Below, one piece after another: positions 22,201 to 29,379 of a stretch of DNA of 64,000 bases. This stretch comes from Hydractinia symbiolongicarpus. Taxonomy: Eukaryota; Cnidaria; Hydrozoa; Anthoathecata; Hydractiniidae. A program made the translations under genes and the position numbers. Position 1 is the first letter of the stretch. Each line of letters opens with the position of its first letter. The notes beneath the pieces are model-generated. The model had not been told where the DNA came from. It worked only from the letters and a program-made list of their open reading frames with translations, and did no database searches. The stretch spans positions 12,847,001 through 12,911,000 of the forward strand of contig NC_079885.1 of NCBI RefSeq assembly GCF_029227915.1, in the 5' to 3' direction.

Positions 22201-25200
22201 TTCACCTCCGCCAGCTTGCTTGTTTGCCATTTTCCTACCAGCTTCTGCGCCAGCTTCAGCGCCCGCTTTACTTCCAGCAGTTTCTGCGACCTCTTCCAAT
22301 TTACGCGAAAGATCGTTTGTTTCATCTCGTCCATGCAAATAAACGTGATGATGTGGCAAATAGCTTGTATGGAAAGCATGACTATCATCAGGTATCATTT
22401 TGACGCCTGCGGACAATTTAACAGGTCTTTTTCGTCCAGACATGATATGCTTTTGTTGCACATTGCCAGCTGCAGAGGCACCAGCATTAGCGCCAGCCGT
22501 CGCTGCTGCCTCTTTACCGGATTTAGCTCCTGCTTTCGCACCAGCAATGCCTCCAACCTTTGCGCCAGTGGCGGCAGCTTTAGCAATTGTCTTAGCGGCT
22601 TCTGGTACATTTAAAAATGCGGCTTCAGTTAAACTGTTACTTCCACTACCGCCGCCGCTGTTACTTCCCATTCCTTCCTTATTCCCCTTACCATTTCCCG
22701 CACCATCTCCAACGGTGTTTTCACTTCCACCGATGCCGCCACCTGCATTATTATTTTCATTTTTTCCTCCTTCTCCACCGATGTTACCTCCACTATTTCC
22801 CGCACCTGCAGCGGTGTTGTCATCTTTTCCACCACCAGAATTACCACCACCATCCCCAGCACCTGCACCACCCCCAGCATTTGCATCACCAGCACTACCA
22901 CCTCCTTCATTCATAATCGAATCTAATTTGTCGCACATTGCATTTGTAAATGAACCTTTCACAACATTCTCGGCAAATGATCCTTGCATGTTGCCACGCG
23001 GCCTGTACCTACCCACTACGTAGACACATGTGTTACCATCTCTTTTCACAGAACTGATGCCGATACCAAGTTCCTTGGAGGCCTTCCAAGCTATTTGCGT
23101 AAAATGACCAGTTCCTGCTGAGAAGCCTGACGAAGCGCTGAATGTATACCCTGGTTTGCATACTTCTGCGTACCTGAGATGAACATAAAGTGAATAAACT
23201 TTTTACCATTATACATACATTTTAAGCAAGTATGAAATTTCAAATTGACCGGCACGAGTTTCATGTCACCCACCTGTAACCACACTATAATTTGCAAAAG
23301 TTACAAACAGGAATTTGCTTTTTTATTCGATATAATACTTTCCAAACATTTTTTGAACGTATTCTTCTATCTAGCTGGTGACCTGTCGTTGCACACTGTT
23401 GTAGCACTTAAGCTTGTAAAAAAAGCCGCAACTTTGGTTGCCTGTATGTATTTCGTGCGTGTTTGCAGACAAAATACGAGTGTTAATATAAGAGACACCT
23501 AAAACTTGATTATGGCTTCGAAATCAGGCAAAATTTCAGTGCGAAAGGAGTTGAAACTCTGCAAATGTTTTCTGCGCGAAAGCATGCCAGTGCAAATTTA
23601 TTTTGTGTGAGTGTTTTTTGTTTCAACAGATAATTATAAGTTTGCGCACAGTAAAAAAAGCTTTAATTGCAATATTAAGTAGAATAAAAGAGAAGTTGGT
23701 TGTGTTGTTTCAAATTCACCTCCATAGCTCAAACTGAGATTATGAGATTGCTTCACTCGGGTTTCGTTTTCTCTCATGGGTTAATGAATATATGAGAAGA
23801 TGAGAATTATCAAATTAAAATCATGAGAATCCATATTGACTCTGTTTTAAGCTTCTACAAAATACTCCACCACGTCACTCAGCATAAAACCCATATTCTG
23901 ATAGAAAAATATTGTGGACATATGGGACTGCTCATTTTGACAATTTCGAGTGGACTTATCGAGCAAGGTTTGCAAGTTTTGGGTGAAATAAATATTTTGT
24001 TCTTGAAGGGGCTACGAAATAGCTGTTGATTTTCGACTTTAGTGACTTACACGAAAGTCGAACTAATGGCGGTAAAAAAGGTTATGATCACATAAACAAC
24101 AACTTAAACCATGTTACGTATAATATTGGGCATCTAAATATAACTGAGAAATGACAGAAAAGTTTCCTACATATTTGGATATCAATGTTTTATTCGATAA
24201 ATGTACTTACCTTGCTTTTAACTCAAACTTTTCTAATAAAATAAAATTTTGAAATAGGTAATCAGCTATTTCCGTTCGAAATTTTGCATAAAAACATATA
24301 AGTTTCTTGTACATAAAGCACCAACAATGACTTTAAAATCTTTTTAGAGGTATTAATTACCTTTTTGAAGCTAATAACGTAGCATTTTTGAACAACGATC
24401 CTCCTCCTCCCGTTGTCTCTGTTCTCTCGTCAAAACAAACTTTCGATTTACTGATATTTAATATATAGCTTATTTTACCGCCAAAAAATACGGAAGAAAA
24501 ATTTTCTTTTTTTTAGAAAATGAAAATAAAAAGTGACAACTTTATCAAAAAAAAAATTATTCATCAACAGGTTGATTACACGTCTATATGGTTCTAAAGT
24601 GTGTATAATTTGAGTTGGTTAAATAGATTTTTTTTGTCACTGGAGGTAAGGTTCAAAACCTCTTATCGCTTTTGAAATAGCCATTTTGGAATTAAATAAA
24701 CTGGCAGATAAAAAATTGAATATTTTTGTCGAAAAACCACAACACGGGAAAAAGACCAAACCAATATATTTCTCCGTGAACGAGCGAGTGATGATTAAGA
24801 CTGTTTTATATGTATTGCGATCTGTATATACTTTTTAAGTGGAAGAAGAAAAATTGTCAGAGGTTGTCAATTATTATAGTCAACAAGAAACGAGTGAGCG
24901 AAAGTTGAACCTATAAGAAGCTGAAGAAATATTCAGCCCTAGACAAAACATTGTGTCGCCTACTAACTAGTTTTTAGCCCGTGAAAAATTCTACGTGGGA
25001 TTGCTTACCGACATATTTTCCGCATCGCTATTTCAAGCATCCGTATCTGCTTGTTGAAAAACGAAAATTTAGTGAGTTTGTACTGCATGTATACGAAGGT
25101 CTTACCACGCTTTCGTAGCGTCTTTCGACCCATAAGCTTCTTGTGAACAGCTAAATGCAATATTTTCACCATCTTTACTGCTCGAATGCTCGAATATATT

Positions 25201-26256
25201 TGAGTCGGCTAATTTCTTTGCATGGCTTTGCGCGCTAGCAGACATTTCTGAGTTCAGTGTCAATGGTGCCGCATTATGAATTTTACGAAAATTATTATGT
25301 GCTTGCAGCCCCTCCTGCTCGTCGGAACCTAAAGCAGAAACAAAATAAAGAAATCATACATAACAATAATAAAAAAAAGATTTAATAACAAATTTTCTCG
25401 CGCTGTGACTCGCTAATCTACTCGAAATATATGCTATTTTTTCTTTTTCTGTCGAGAAACGAGTGCATTTTTTACTTATTATTCAAATCTTCGGTACAAA
25501 GCTTATATTTTTTTTCATTGACTGAAATAACGTGCAAAAGCTTATATCTTTTTCATGATTGGTTAAGTAAAGTTATTGTTTTTTTTGAAATACAAGAACT
25601 TGTCGGGAAATATATTCATAATTTTTGTGAAATCAACATAAATAATCACATTATAATTGTGTTTTTTATTTCTCGTATATTTCACTGTCTAAAGGCTCGT
25701 GAGATACATAAACGGGAACATAAAAAGTCCAAAAAAATTTTTTTTAATTTTTCAATAAAAAATGTCAAGTTTTACATTACTGCCTTTCTTTTTTTTGATC
25801 TAATCCGTTTTGAGTGTTTGTGTACGAGCAATTTTAGCAATTTTTGCGCGCGAAATAACTTTTTCATTAATACATTTGTGAGAGATTCTCTTACACTTAA
25901 CGCCTGAAAAGTCATAACGTTTTTCTAAACTTCTATCCGAGCCAAACGCTGATACTGTATGGTGTCTCGTTTGAAACAAGTTGTACCTTTTCGACAATAA
26001 GTATGCAACAACGAAAATTGATATAATTTTTGTTTTACTTTCTTCTGTTATGCACGAAAATGCAAATAAACTTATATCATGGAAAGGAAGTTAGTATTGA
26101 CAAGAACATTTTTGACCGTGAAATTGTATTGATGCTAAATAGTAAATTTACAAATTAAAATTACTTCTTAATGTAAAAAAATAAATAGAAGCTCTTACCT
26201 GTTGCAGAATAAAAAACAAGGAAAATATAAAGCCACTTCAGTCCTGTCTGTTCCAT
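3954..26256 (-). CDS. Secreted protein with four CAP (SCP/PR-1-like) domains and Gly/Ala-rich linkers, 9 exons
   Basis: Joined exons, in order: 26256-26199, 25328-25106, 23173-21950, 21411-21333, 20875-20152, 15566-14015, 11240-10924, 10431-10194, 4278-3954. They give 4,740 nt (1,579 residues plus stop) with every junction GT-AG and phase-compatible. Layout: signal peptide at residues 1-19, CAP1 about 24-182, Gly/Ala linker, CAP2 about 425-594, long linker, CAP3 about 1207-1377, CAP4 1393-1553, and a short basic tail. Each CAP shows AHNxFR, the GEN(L/I)A loop, WYxEVC, HFTQ(V/I)xW and YVV(G/A)RYxxxGN, plus four conserved cysteines, as expected for a secreted form of the GAPR-1/PR-1 fold. CAP proteins are known as extracellular sterol or lipid binders, toxins and matrix proteins; which role applies here is unknown. 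The long silk-like linkers suggest a structural or secreted-matrix role (inference). Confidence 0.85.
4899..5336 (+). pseudogene. Helitron N-terminal protease-like block with 2A-like motif
   Basis: A 145-codon open block. Residues 21-30 read NSGVESNPGP, close to the 2A ribosome-skipping consensus D-x-E-x-N-P-G-P but with Gly for Asp. Next come GSFYQGDSKFGETAGFQC, then IKKASIWKSWDL and LNQGDALFNLLKA, a pattern I recall from the cysteine-protease-like N-terminal regions of animal Helitron-type polyproteins (recollection, not a search). The typical acceptor sequence of the protease family is poorly kept. The block stops at 5336 and the downstream continuation is in other frames. Confidence 0.5.
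5990..6660 (+). pseudogene. Helitron N-terminal region remnants
   Basis: Frame-shifting fragments show LNRLERVFISRKVLF (about 6036-6080), a fragment of the kind KLKGAICN (about 6105), CHVCFEAVLPQSIYLGLEYM (from about 6220) and the Asp/Glu-rich open block to 6557 containing NIQETMLINTAP and CEGQQP. It ends with YFNQRLLNYTQRFASDSDY at about 6607-6663. These are characteristic of the region before the Rep domain in animal Helitrons. A pogo-like terminal-repeat insertion follows at 6662. Confidence 0.55.
6662..6830. mobile_element. Pogo/Tigger-like terminal-repeat debris inserted in the Helitron
   Basis: Right after TA at 6660-6661 comes CAGTCTATTCTCGATAAGTG. The block gataagtggaac and its complement gttccacttatc then alternate several times (about 6673, 6726, 6742, 6777). 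CAGT ends, TA flanks and repeated cgataagtgg blocks are typical of pogo/Tigger terminal inverted repeats. The element has no coding capacity, and its right end is not clearly bounded. Confidence 0.4.
7840..9770 (+). pseudogene. Helitron PIF1-type helicase pseudogene
   Basis: Recognisable helicase pieces in order: YHMLNRNKHPEEYAHYLLF and FPFRDENALKSL (7855-7955); an acidic block with DDALLNLSADLRNCTYVYLQ (8035-8307); FLLMAPTGVAAINIDATT after the lost Walker A (8426-8480); LNIIITVEFS (motif II with VE instead of DE) at about 8578; VGDFFQLPSIGEKPVY (8922-8970); KVDARIMLTVNIDILDRLIN (about 9367-9425); a motif-VI-like YVALSRV in pieces near 9735. The stops and frame changes make it non-functional. 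Motif II is overlaid by a 54-bp tandem amplification. Confidence 0.7.
8611..8880 (+). repeat. 54-bp tandem repeat in helicase motif II region
   Basis: Five copies start at 8611, 8665, 8719, 8773 and 8827, each beginning gtttcaaat and carrying cctcttcacattca. The spacing is exactly 54 bp, so the reading frame is kept and an 18-residue unit VSNNTPLHIHMRLEEISV is repeated. Only one copy should exist in a normal PIF1-type helicase, so this is amplification after or during decay. Confidence 0.93.
9771..10150 (+). pseudogene. Helitron C-terminal remnant
   Basis: After the helicase, plus-strand fragments read ELHLIETFDTNAIKADSRAA and YRLLNIRSFNKHDN (about 9895-9940). The second resembles the start of the endonuclease/exonuclease/phosphatase domain that some Helitrons (Helentron type) carry after the helicase, but nothing further of that domain is seen. 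The sequence then becomes AT-rich up to the host exon at 10194. Confidence 0.3.
10194..10431 (-). CDS. Four-CAP gene exon 8: first half of CAP4
   Basis: Encodes VDSFMEQALTAHNDFRD through [18 protein letters not shown] to the split Trp. The tetrad His and Glu are present. Acceptor TTTTCCAG|TA, phase 1; donor CTCTG|GTAGGC, phase 2. The following intron (10193-4279, 5.9 kb) contains the decayed Helitron, so the last exon lies far downstream. Confidence 0.82.
10432..10923. other. Intron between CAP3 and CAP4 halves
   Basis: A 0.49-kb intron of the four-CAP gene (10923-10432 on the minus strand) with GT at the 5' end and TTTTCCAG at the 3' end. Nothing else is recognised inside it. Confidence 0.6.
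10924..11240 (-). CDS. Four-CAP gene exon 7: second half of CAP3
   Basis: Completes CAP3: WYEEVCDPGY, LHFTQVVWKGS, CTYVVGRYKVAGN, ATCSKLQDM, then a short Ser/Glu-rich connector ending AAESP. Acceptor ACTAG|GTATG, phase 2. The donor CACCTG|GTTAGT is a less common but acceptable GT site in phase 1 and joins 10431 in frame. With exon 6 it forms a phase-2-split CAP domain with phase-1 outer boundaries. Confidence 0.82.
11700..13244 (+). mobile_element. Head-to-tail array of four short Helitron-like elements
   Basis: Four units abut: 11700-12146, 12147-12319, 12320-12493 and 12494-13244. Each begins TCTATA/TCTCTATAATAATA and ends with a hairpin (CCCGTGGA-TTTT-TCCACGGG) followed, 8-12 bases on, by CTAG (CAAG in the first unit). 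TC at the 5' end, a subterminal 3' hairpin, a CTRR end, T after the last unit and no terminal inverted repeat are the defining Helitron features. The two middle units are about 174 bp and nearly identical; the last is 751 bp. None codes for protein. The array lies in the CAP3 intron (14014-11241). A plus-strand ORF at 12022-12270 crosses unit borders and is not a gene. Confidence 0.7.
13160..13222 (+). repeat. Near-perfect 29-bp hairpin at the 3' end of the last Helitron-like unit
   Basis: The left arm, starting GAATCCACTGAGG at 13160, pairs with the right arm ending CCTCAGTGGATTC at 13222. The arms are 29 bases with one mismatch around a 5-base centre. It sits just before the terminal GGATTCTTCC and the CTAG end of the 12494-13244 unit, so it probably belongs to that element's 3' structure. 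Confidence 0.8.
13421..13546. repeat. 42-bp tandem repeat, three copies
   Basis: Units begin at 13421, 13463 and 13505 with aaatatctg/aaatatgtg, carry aacttaaaa and an acatgtcac-type end, and diverge by a few bases each. No coding function is seen. Confidence 0.85.
13547..14014. other. Intron DNA with CGCGAAA-type motifs
   Basis: Lies just downstream of exon 6 (14015), within the CAP3 intron. It contains tctcgcgaaaaattaatt at about 13679, gcgaaatcgcaaac near 13837 and similar fragments, a motif type that recurs in other gene-free parts of the window. Otherwise nothing is recognised. Confidence 0.4.
14015..15566 (-). CDS. Four-CAP gene exon 6: long Gly-rich linker and start of CAP3
   Basis: The exon starts in the Ala-rich helix-like segment, then runs through Gly/Pro/Gln-rich sequence and a second Ala/Gly module with a basic His-rich insert (KRHRINKRFYLF, FPHHSFETH). 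Next comes a tandem Gly/Thr/Ser repeat near TGGGSEGGAGTN, built from a 30-36 bp unit at about 14310-14680. The first half of CAP3 (GLEAHNIFRKLHG, MEHS, GENLAYSC) closes it. Acceptor TTGGCAG|GAGCT, phase 1; donor AACTG|GTGAGT in the Trp codon. Long ORFs in other frames over this exon are by-products of the repeat. Confidence 0.85.
15567..16757. other. Intron stretch without recognised feature
   Basis: Part of the 4.6-kb intron between exons 5 and 6 of the four-CAP gene. A short minus-strand ORF at 15751-15981 has no recognisable sequence. A weak TATA-like tttaaaag lies near 16659, about 100 bases before the plus-strand ORF at 16758. Confidence 0.4.
16758..17432 (+). CDS. Single-exon ORF of unknown function, antisense inside a CAP-gene intron
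   Basis: An uninterrupted 224-codon ORF from ATG at 16758 to TAA at 17430-17432, the longest plus-strand ORF in the window not explained by a repeat. The protein is basic and has no hydrophobic signal or membrane segment. A Cys-containing N-terminal half (CSVTYCNKTQ, RIVCDVAD, RVCRPYRPRN) is followed by a Lys-rich stretch (KVLKKQRKLKQKSNFIKK) and a C-terminal part with LLVLETCRQFLRLKHAD. I do not recognise the family. It lies on the opposite strand within the intron between exons 5 and 6 of the four-CAP gene, as an intronic nested gene or a domesticated or retroposed fragment might. The mixed amino-acid composition argues for real coding in otherwise AT-rich DNA. Confidence 0.5.
   Translation: MRLLRSSHLFTKKHTSTKQLLPEHNSSLLKNSNIQPLTGSLNDAPGLYESCSVTYCNKTQMMSRIVCDVADVEQRTTRVCRPYRPRNFHQDDATVSRNQLNKKPVHLPVFIENDPNMLLAAISAGTKVLKKQRKLKQKSNFIKKIFKVSDGESKSGYSSLPNESTSMPIETNEYDLINNCPLIQNLNKSTGRRLAMSERHMYDRLLVLETCRQFLRLKHADGVF
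17433..19281. other. Intron stretch without recognised gene
   Basis: No convincing gene. An imperfect 20-bp repeat with three copies lies at about 18418-18477. Short ORFs at 18180-18416 and 18693-19022 are of AT-rich, Phe/Leu/Ile-biased composition and are not supported. Confidence 0.4.
18418..18477. repeat. 20-bp imperfect tandem repeat, three copies
   Basis: Three consecutive units read atagttaaacactgacaggc, ataattaaacattgatatgc and ataattaaacagttgacgct. It is a minor repeat without visible function. Confidence 0.6.
19282..19521. repeat. 16-bp minisatellite, about 15 copies
   Basis: The unit catcgacgacagggaa is repeated head to tail about fifteen times, with variants such as catggacgac, caacgacgac, aaggaacat and agcattgac. 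As 16 is not a multiple of three, all three frames cycle through the same 16-residue pattern, giving repetitive ORFs on both strands (for example REHRRQGTSTTGNIDD). These ORFs are a consequence of the repeat. It sits in the intron between exons 5 and 6 of the four-CAP gene. Confidence 0.95.
19522..20151. other. Intron stretch without recognised feature
   Basis: This is the 5' part of the intron that follows exon 5 on the minus strand. Nothing beyond AT-rich sequence and the donor GTAGGA at 20151 was identified. Confidence 0.5.
20152..20875 (-). CDS. Four-CAP gene exon 5: end of CAP2 and start of long linker
   Basis: Begins in phase 0 with VVWKTSTKLGMG, contains YCTYVVGRYRDAGN, FKENVPKGDF and DVCNKL, and completes CAP2. 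A Gly/Ser/Glu-rich spacer follows, then the first Ala/Gly heptad-like stretch (KAKEAAASAGAEAGKIAG), a basic insert (RKANVRYNSRGEV, KNGKRIVMTFKRNG) and a second AGAEAGATAG stretch. The donor GCTG|GTAGGA is phase 1 and joins the phase-1 acceptor at 15566 across a 4.6-kb intron containing a plus-strand ORF and a minisatellite. Confidence 0.8.
20876..21332. other. Extra intron within CAP2
   Basis: A 457-bp phase-0 intron between the HFTQ codons and VVWK. None of the other five CAP domains in this window is interrupted here. A short (TA)n-like block occurs near 21173. No other feature is seen. Confidence 0.7.
21333..21411 (-). CDS. Four-CAP gene exon 4: small internal exon of CAP2
   Basis: A 79-nt exon encoding the end of the split Trp and 26 residues from YGEVCTPGHDF to GTGHFTQ. 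It carries the second tetrad Glu (YGEV) and the second His (GHFTQ). Acceptor ATTCTTAG|GTACG. The donor ACGCAG|GTATTTTTTTTT is phase 0, so CAP2 has one intron more than the other CAP domains in this window. It is too short to stand out as an ORF and was found by following the splice phases. Confidence 0.8.
21412..21949. other. Intron splitting the CAP2 Trp codon
   Basis: A 538-bp phase-2 intron, GTACGT to TTCTTAG, with nothing else recognised. Confidence 0.7.
21950..23173 (-). CDS. Four-CAP gene exon 3: end of CAP1, linker, start of CAP2
   Basis: This 1.2-kb exon completes CAP1 (WYAEVC, GHFTQIAW, CVYVVGRYRPRGN, NAMC), runs through a Gly/Asn-rich spacer, then an Ala/Gly helix-like stretch with Gly or Ala every fourth residue. 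A basic, His/Tyr-rich insert (HAFHTSYLPHHHVYLHGR) follows, then a second Ala/Gly/Glu stretch (AGSKAGAEAGAEAGRK). The first half of CAP2 (GLKAHNIFRN, LEHS, GENLA) ends the exon. No intron separates the two CAP domains here. Acceptor CTCAG|GTACG and donor AATTG|GTACGT both split the conserved Trp codon. Confidence 0.85.
23174..25105. other. 1.9-kb intron in CAP1, no recognised gene
   Basis: A phase-2 intron in the conserved Trp codon. Small ORFs at 23245-23502 and 23823-24029 have no recognisable sequence and no splice support. No clear mobile-element end was found. Confidence 0.5.
25106..25328 (-). CDS. Four-CAP gene exon 2: first half of CAP1
   Basis: Encodes residues 20-94, from SDEQEGLQAHNNFRK through FEHSSSKDGENIAFSC to the split Trp. 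The tetrad His (FEHS) and first Glu (GEN) are present. Acceptor GCTTTAG|GT, phase 1; donor GCGTG|GTAAG, phase 2, inside the Trp codon. The 0.9-kb intron before it and the 1.9-kb intron after it hold no recognisable gene. Confidence 0.85.
25329..26198. other. First intron of the four-CAP gene
   Basis: An 870-bp phase-1 intron between signal-peptide exon and CAP1. A 158-codon plus-strand ORF (25431-25907) is rich in Phe/Leu/Ile/Lys as expected from AT-rich DNA and is not accepted as a gene. Confidence 0.5.
26199..26256 (-). CDS. Four-CAP gene exon 1: signal peptide
   Basis: The ATG at 26256-26254 opens a 19-codon exon reading MEQTGLKWLYIFLVFYSAT, a short polar start followed by a hydrophobic core, typical of a eukaryotic signal peptide. 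It ends ACAG|GTAAGAG in phase 1, matching the phase-1 acceptor at 25328. This start is chosen because it is the only Met exon upstream of CAP1 that joins in frame and supplies the secretion signal expected for disulfide-bearing CAP domains. The 5' UTR is not defined. Confidence 0.75.
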
Positions 26257-29200
26257 ATGACTGTAGTAAGTACCTCGAGAACGTGTGTTTAACGGTTAAA
26301 AGAAACAGTTAACGTGTGTGTTGACGTATATGTGCGTTTTTTTATCTTGTGTAAGATGCTGTACATAAAACAACCCTCTCACAGAGAGGCTACACTGTTA
26401 GATAATACAGTTTTATTGATAGGCTGAGATATAAAAAACTATCAAAAATGTCGCCTTTCTCCACGGTTTATAGTCACATTAATAAACATTTGAAAAAAGA
26501 CGCAAAGTGAGCACACTTTACCATTTATTTGTGGGCACACAATACTAAAAAAAACAAACAAACTATAAAATTGTTAGAAACAAGAAAATATAAAAAAATG
26601 CCTCCAGCGTAAAATCACTAAACCAAAACATATCACCAGCCCACTATTGGTTTAAACAAAAGTTTATAAGAACAAACCAAGGCTTTAGGCGTTCTATACG
26701 GTTTCTCATTTCGTTATTGAAAACCTTTTTTAAAAAAAAAATATTTTTAGACTCTAACCCTCGTGCTGGAAGAGAGCTGATTAATTTTAAGCAGCTTATA
26801 ATCAACAGCACTGAAATTTGTTGCTAAGCAACTGTTGTGCAAGTAGTATTTTATAGTAGCAACAAACATTTTGTTTTGACAGAAGTTCTACTTGTATCTG
26901 CAAACAATCGTTGATACTCGTTTATGGGAAATCTCTATCGTCTGATATTTTGAACTGAATAATAATTTACTCTCAGTAGTAGGTACGAATTTGACAGCGT
27001 TTAAATACATGTGTTTTTAGCTTTTTTGAAGTTTTTTAAAAATTTTCAAAATTTTACGACCTTCTGCAAAGTAACCGAAAAACTTTTCAAGTTAGATTCA
27101 TTCAAATTTCTTAGCAACTCAGGTACTGTGCTTTAATTGAGTATTTTAAGTATTGCTTGTAGTGGAAGCATTTGGCAGCAAGTTGAATTCATTTGCAAAC
27201 TAAGGATTCATGTATTTTCACCATTTTTTTAAAGTGTTTGCATGATAGACAATCTTACATGAGGGTATTAGTTCTAACCCTTGTTTCTTTAATATGCAGA
27301 TAAATATGGACACCAGATATTATTTGACAGCTTTCTTCTCGTATTTGCAGCAGCACTGGAACTGAAGTGATTACTGCGTAATTATAATAAAAAATAAATA
27401 AATAAAAATAGGTAATAATGAAAAAGTGTCTATATATTGTTTCCAGTCTTCTTTGAAGGTGTTTTCTATCAGCCCAATATATCGTTATTGTCGTATATTT
27501 TCATGTTACTTAATAAATAAAAAAATAAAAAAATAAATTTTTTTAACCTGGTTCTTTTCATTAATAGGGCACAATTGCTTTCGTCTAAAATTGCGAAGTT
27601 TGAAATAACGTTCTTGTTGTGAGTTGGTTTAAGCTATTAGGTAAAGAGTTAATAGGGAACCTTTGGTGAGTTTGTGTAGAATATTTTTCAGGAACTTTCT
27701 ATTAATGTCCTTTGCACATTAATTGAGAAAGGTTGATTGAATCATGTACCTTAGCGGAACCATGTAGCATTTCTCGATTTCTTTCTCTCTTAACTTTATT
27801 TGTAAAAAGTTTTTCATTTTATAACCAATTGAAACTAGCGCATCGTTATAATATGCTGCAGTTCTTTTAAATATAATCTTAAAATTTTAATGTTGGCGGA
27901 AAATAGATTGCGGAATTTAATTTCGCGAAAAGGACCTCGAGAATTTAAATAATGTGAAACAAAAAAATCTAGAAAAGGCAATGCGAAATGGTAACCTCAA
28001 AGATCTACTGTTTTACTTTACCCAATGTCTAAATTAAATTTTATACTGAATTTACAGGTCATAAGGTAAATAAAGTAAAAATGCGGAATAACAGATTGTG
28101 AAAACGCAGAATGCATGTTTGCTGAAAGAAGGCAAATTCACAAAAATTCAGCATCCTTTTTTCCGCCATCTTTAACCTCACATCTCTTTCGAGTTTTATC
28201 ATCTGATATCTTGATATACGGTCTTGTAATCGATTTTGAAATTGGATGTGAAAGGATTTATATAAAATGAGATAGATCATACTCAGTCAGTAACGGTTGA
28301 ACATTTATGACGTTTTTTGTTGTGCTGGGTCTTTATTAATTTTGAATGTGTAATAATTAAACACTCTTATTGGACCCTACTTAGTTACTCAAGTAATTGA
28401 AATACTGAAGAATTATGAAATATTACTTTTTGTGCATATTATTAAAGTTCTTCAATTTTGAATTATATTATAGTATACGCTTGAAACTCGGAGTCGTGTG
28501 TCTTCTACATCAAATAATTGATTAATGACCTCCATGATTAACTCTATTAGGATGGGAGAGGAGCAAGAAGCCCTACCCCAGGATTTTTGATCTGTCTTCT
28601 AATTGGCCCACAGAATTCACTATGTTCATCAAGTGGTTGAATTTGCTTTATTTATTTATTAATTAGCTATCTAGAAAAGTGAATAAAATATTTACAGTGA
28701 GTCTGTGTTATAAAAAAGTCATTGTTCTAAACAATCGTAATATTAAAATATGTCATATTGTCAGAAGTGTTAAAATGATGTCAGTCCTTTTAGCTCGCTT
28801 TCCTATTTTCACGTTAACCTTATGTCTTGCGCTGAATAACTAAATCGATATAAAAATAAATGTAAATGTACTGGTCTTGATTAGGTCCGGCGTAATGCAA
28901 ACTAACAACGCGTTTAATAAGGAAAACACCTATAACTTGACTACTGTATATCATTTCATCGCCTTAAAATCGTTGTATATAACTATATACACTATTGAAT
29001 TGTTTTTTTTAGATATTTTAGTTTTTAAGCAGCACAGAAAAGTACGCGTTGTGCATGCATTCGATACATACACAACAGAAAAGAGTGGAGAACGCATCCT
29101 TTTAGTGACAGATTATATGACTATATGTAGCTGCTTTCCAAAGCGAATAACCGATAGTAGCCGATTGACAATTGGACCATGTACCTTGTCAAACTTATAG

Positions 29201-29379
29201 TATAGCGCACTTTCATCAACTGTTTCATGACCTAGGTGTTGAGGAAATTTTAACACTTAAGTTTGACGAACACACGTATAATAAGCGTATTAGTGACGTA
29301 TCATTAGCATTTTGCTCAGTTACTTCGGTAATGTGTACTTTGGTGCGTACGTATGCACCTCAAAAACGTTTATAGCGCA
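26257..29379. other. 3.1-kb intergenic stretch between the two CAP genes
   Basis: On the minus strand this runs from the stop of the giant CAP gene to the start of the four-CAP gene, so it should contain the former's 3' UTR and the latter's promoter. A minus-strand GATAAAAAAA at about 26340-26350, some 90 bases upstream of the ATG, is a weak TATA-like candidate. Minus-strand AATAAA motifs occur near 28647-28656. Plus-strand ORFs at 28877-29375 are unsupported. No RNA gene or clear transposon was seen. Confidence 0.4.

Noticed and set aside
22400-23023. 207-codon Pro/Ala-rich plus-strand ORF
   Set aside because: Complement of exon 3 of the four-CAP gene.
25431-25907. 158-codon plus-strand ORF in first intron of the four-CAP gene
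   Set aside because: Phe/Leu/Ile/Lys/Asn bias as expected from AT-rich DNA; no motif and no splice partner.
28877-29375. Two overlapping plus-strand ORFs just beyond the giant gene's stop
   Set aside because: No recognisable family, in different frames, and on the opposite strand to a likely 3' UTR; not strong enough to call.
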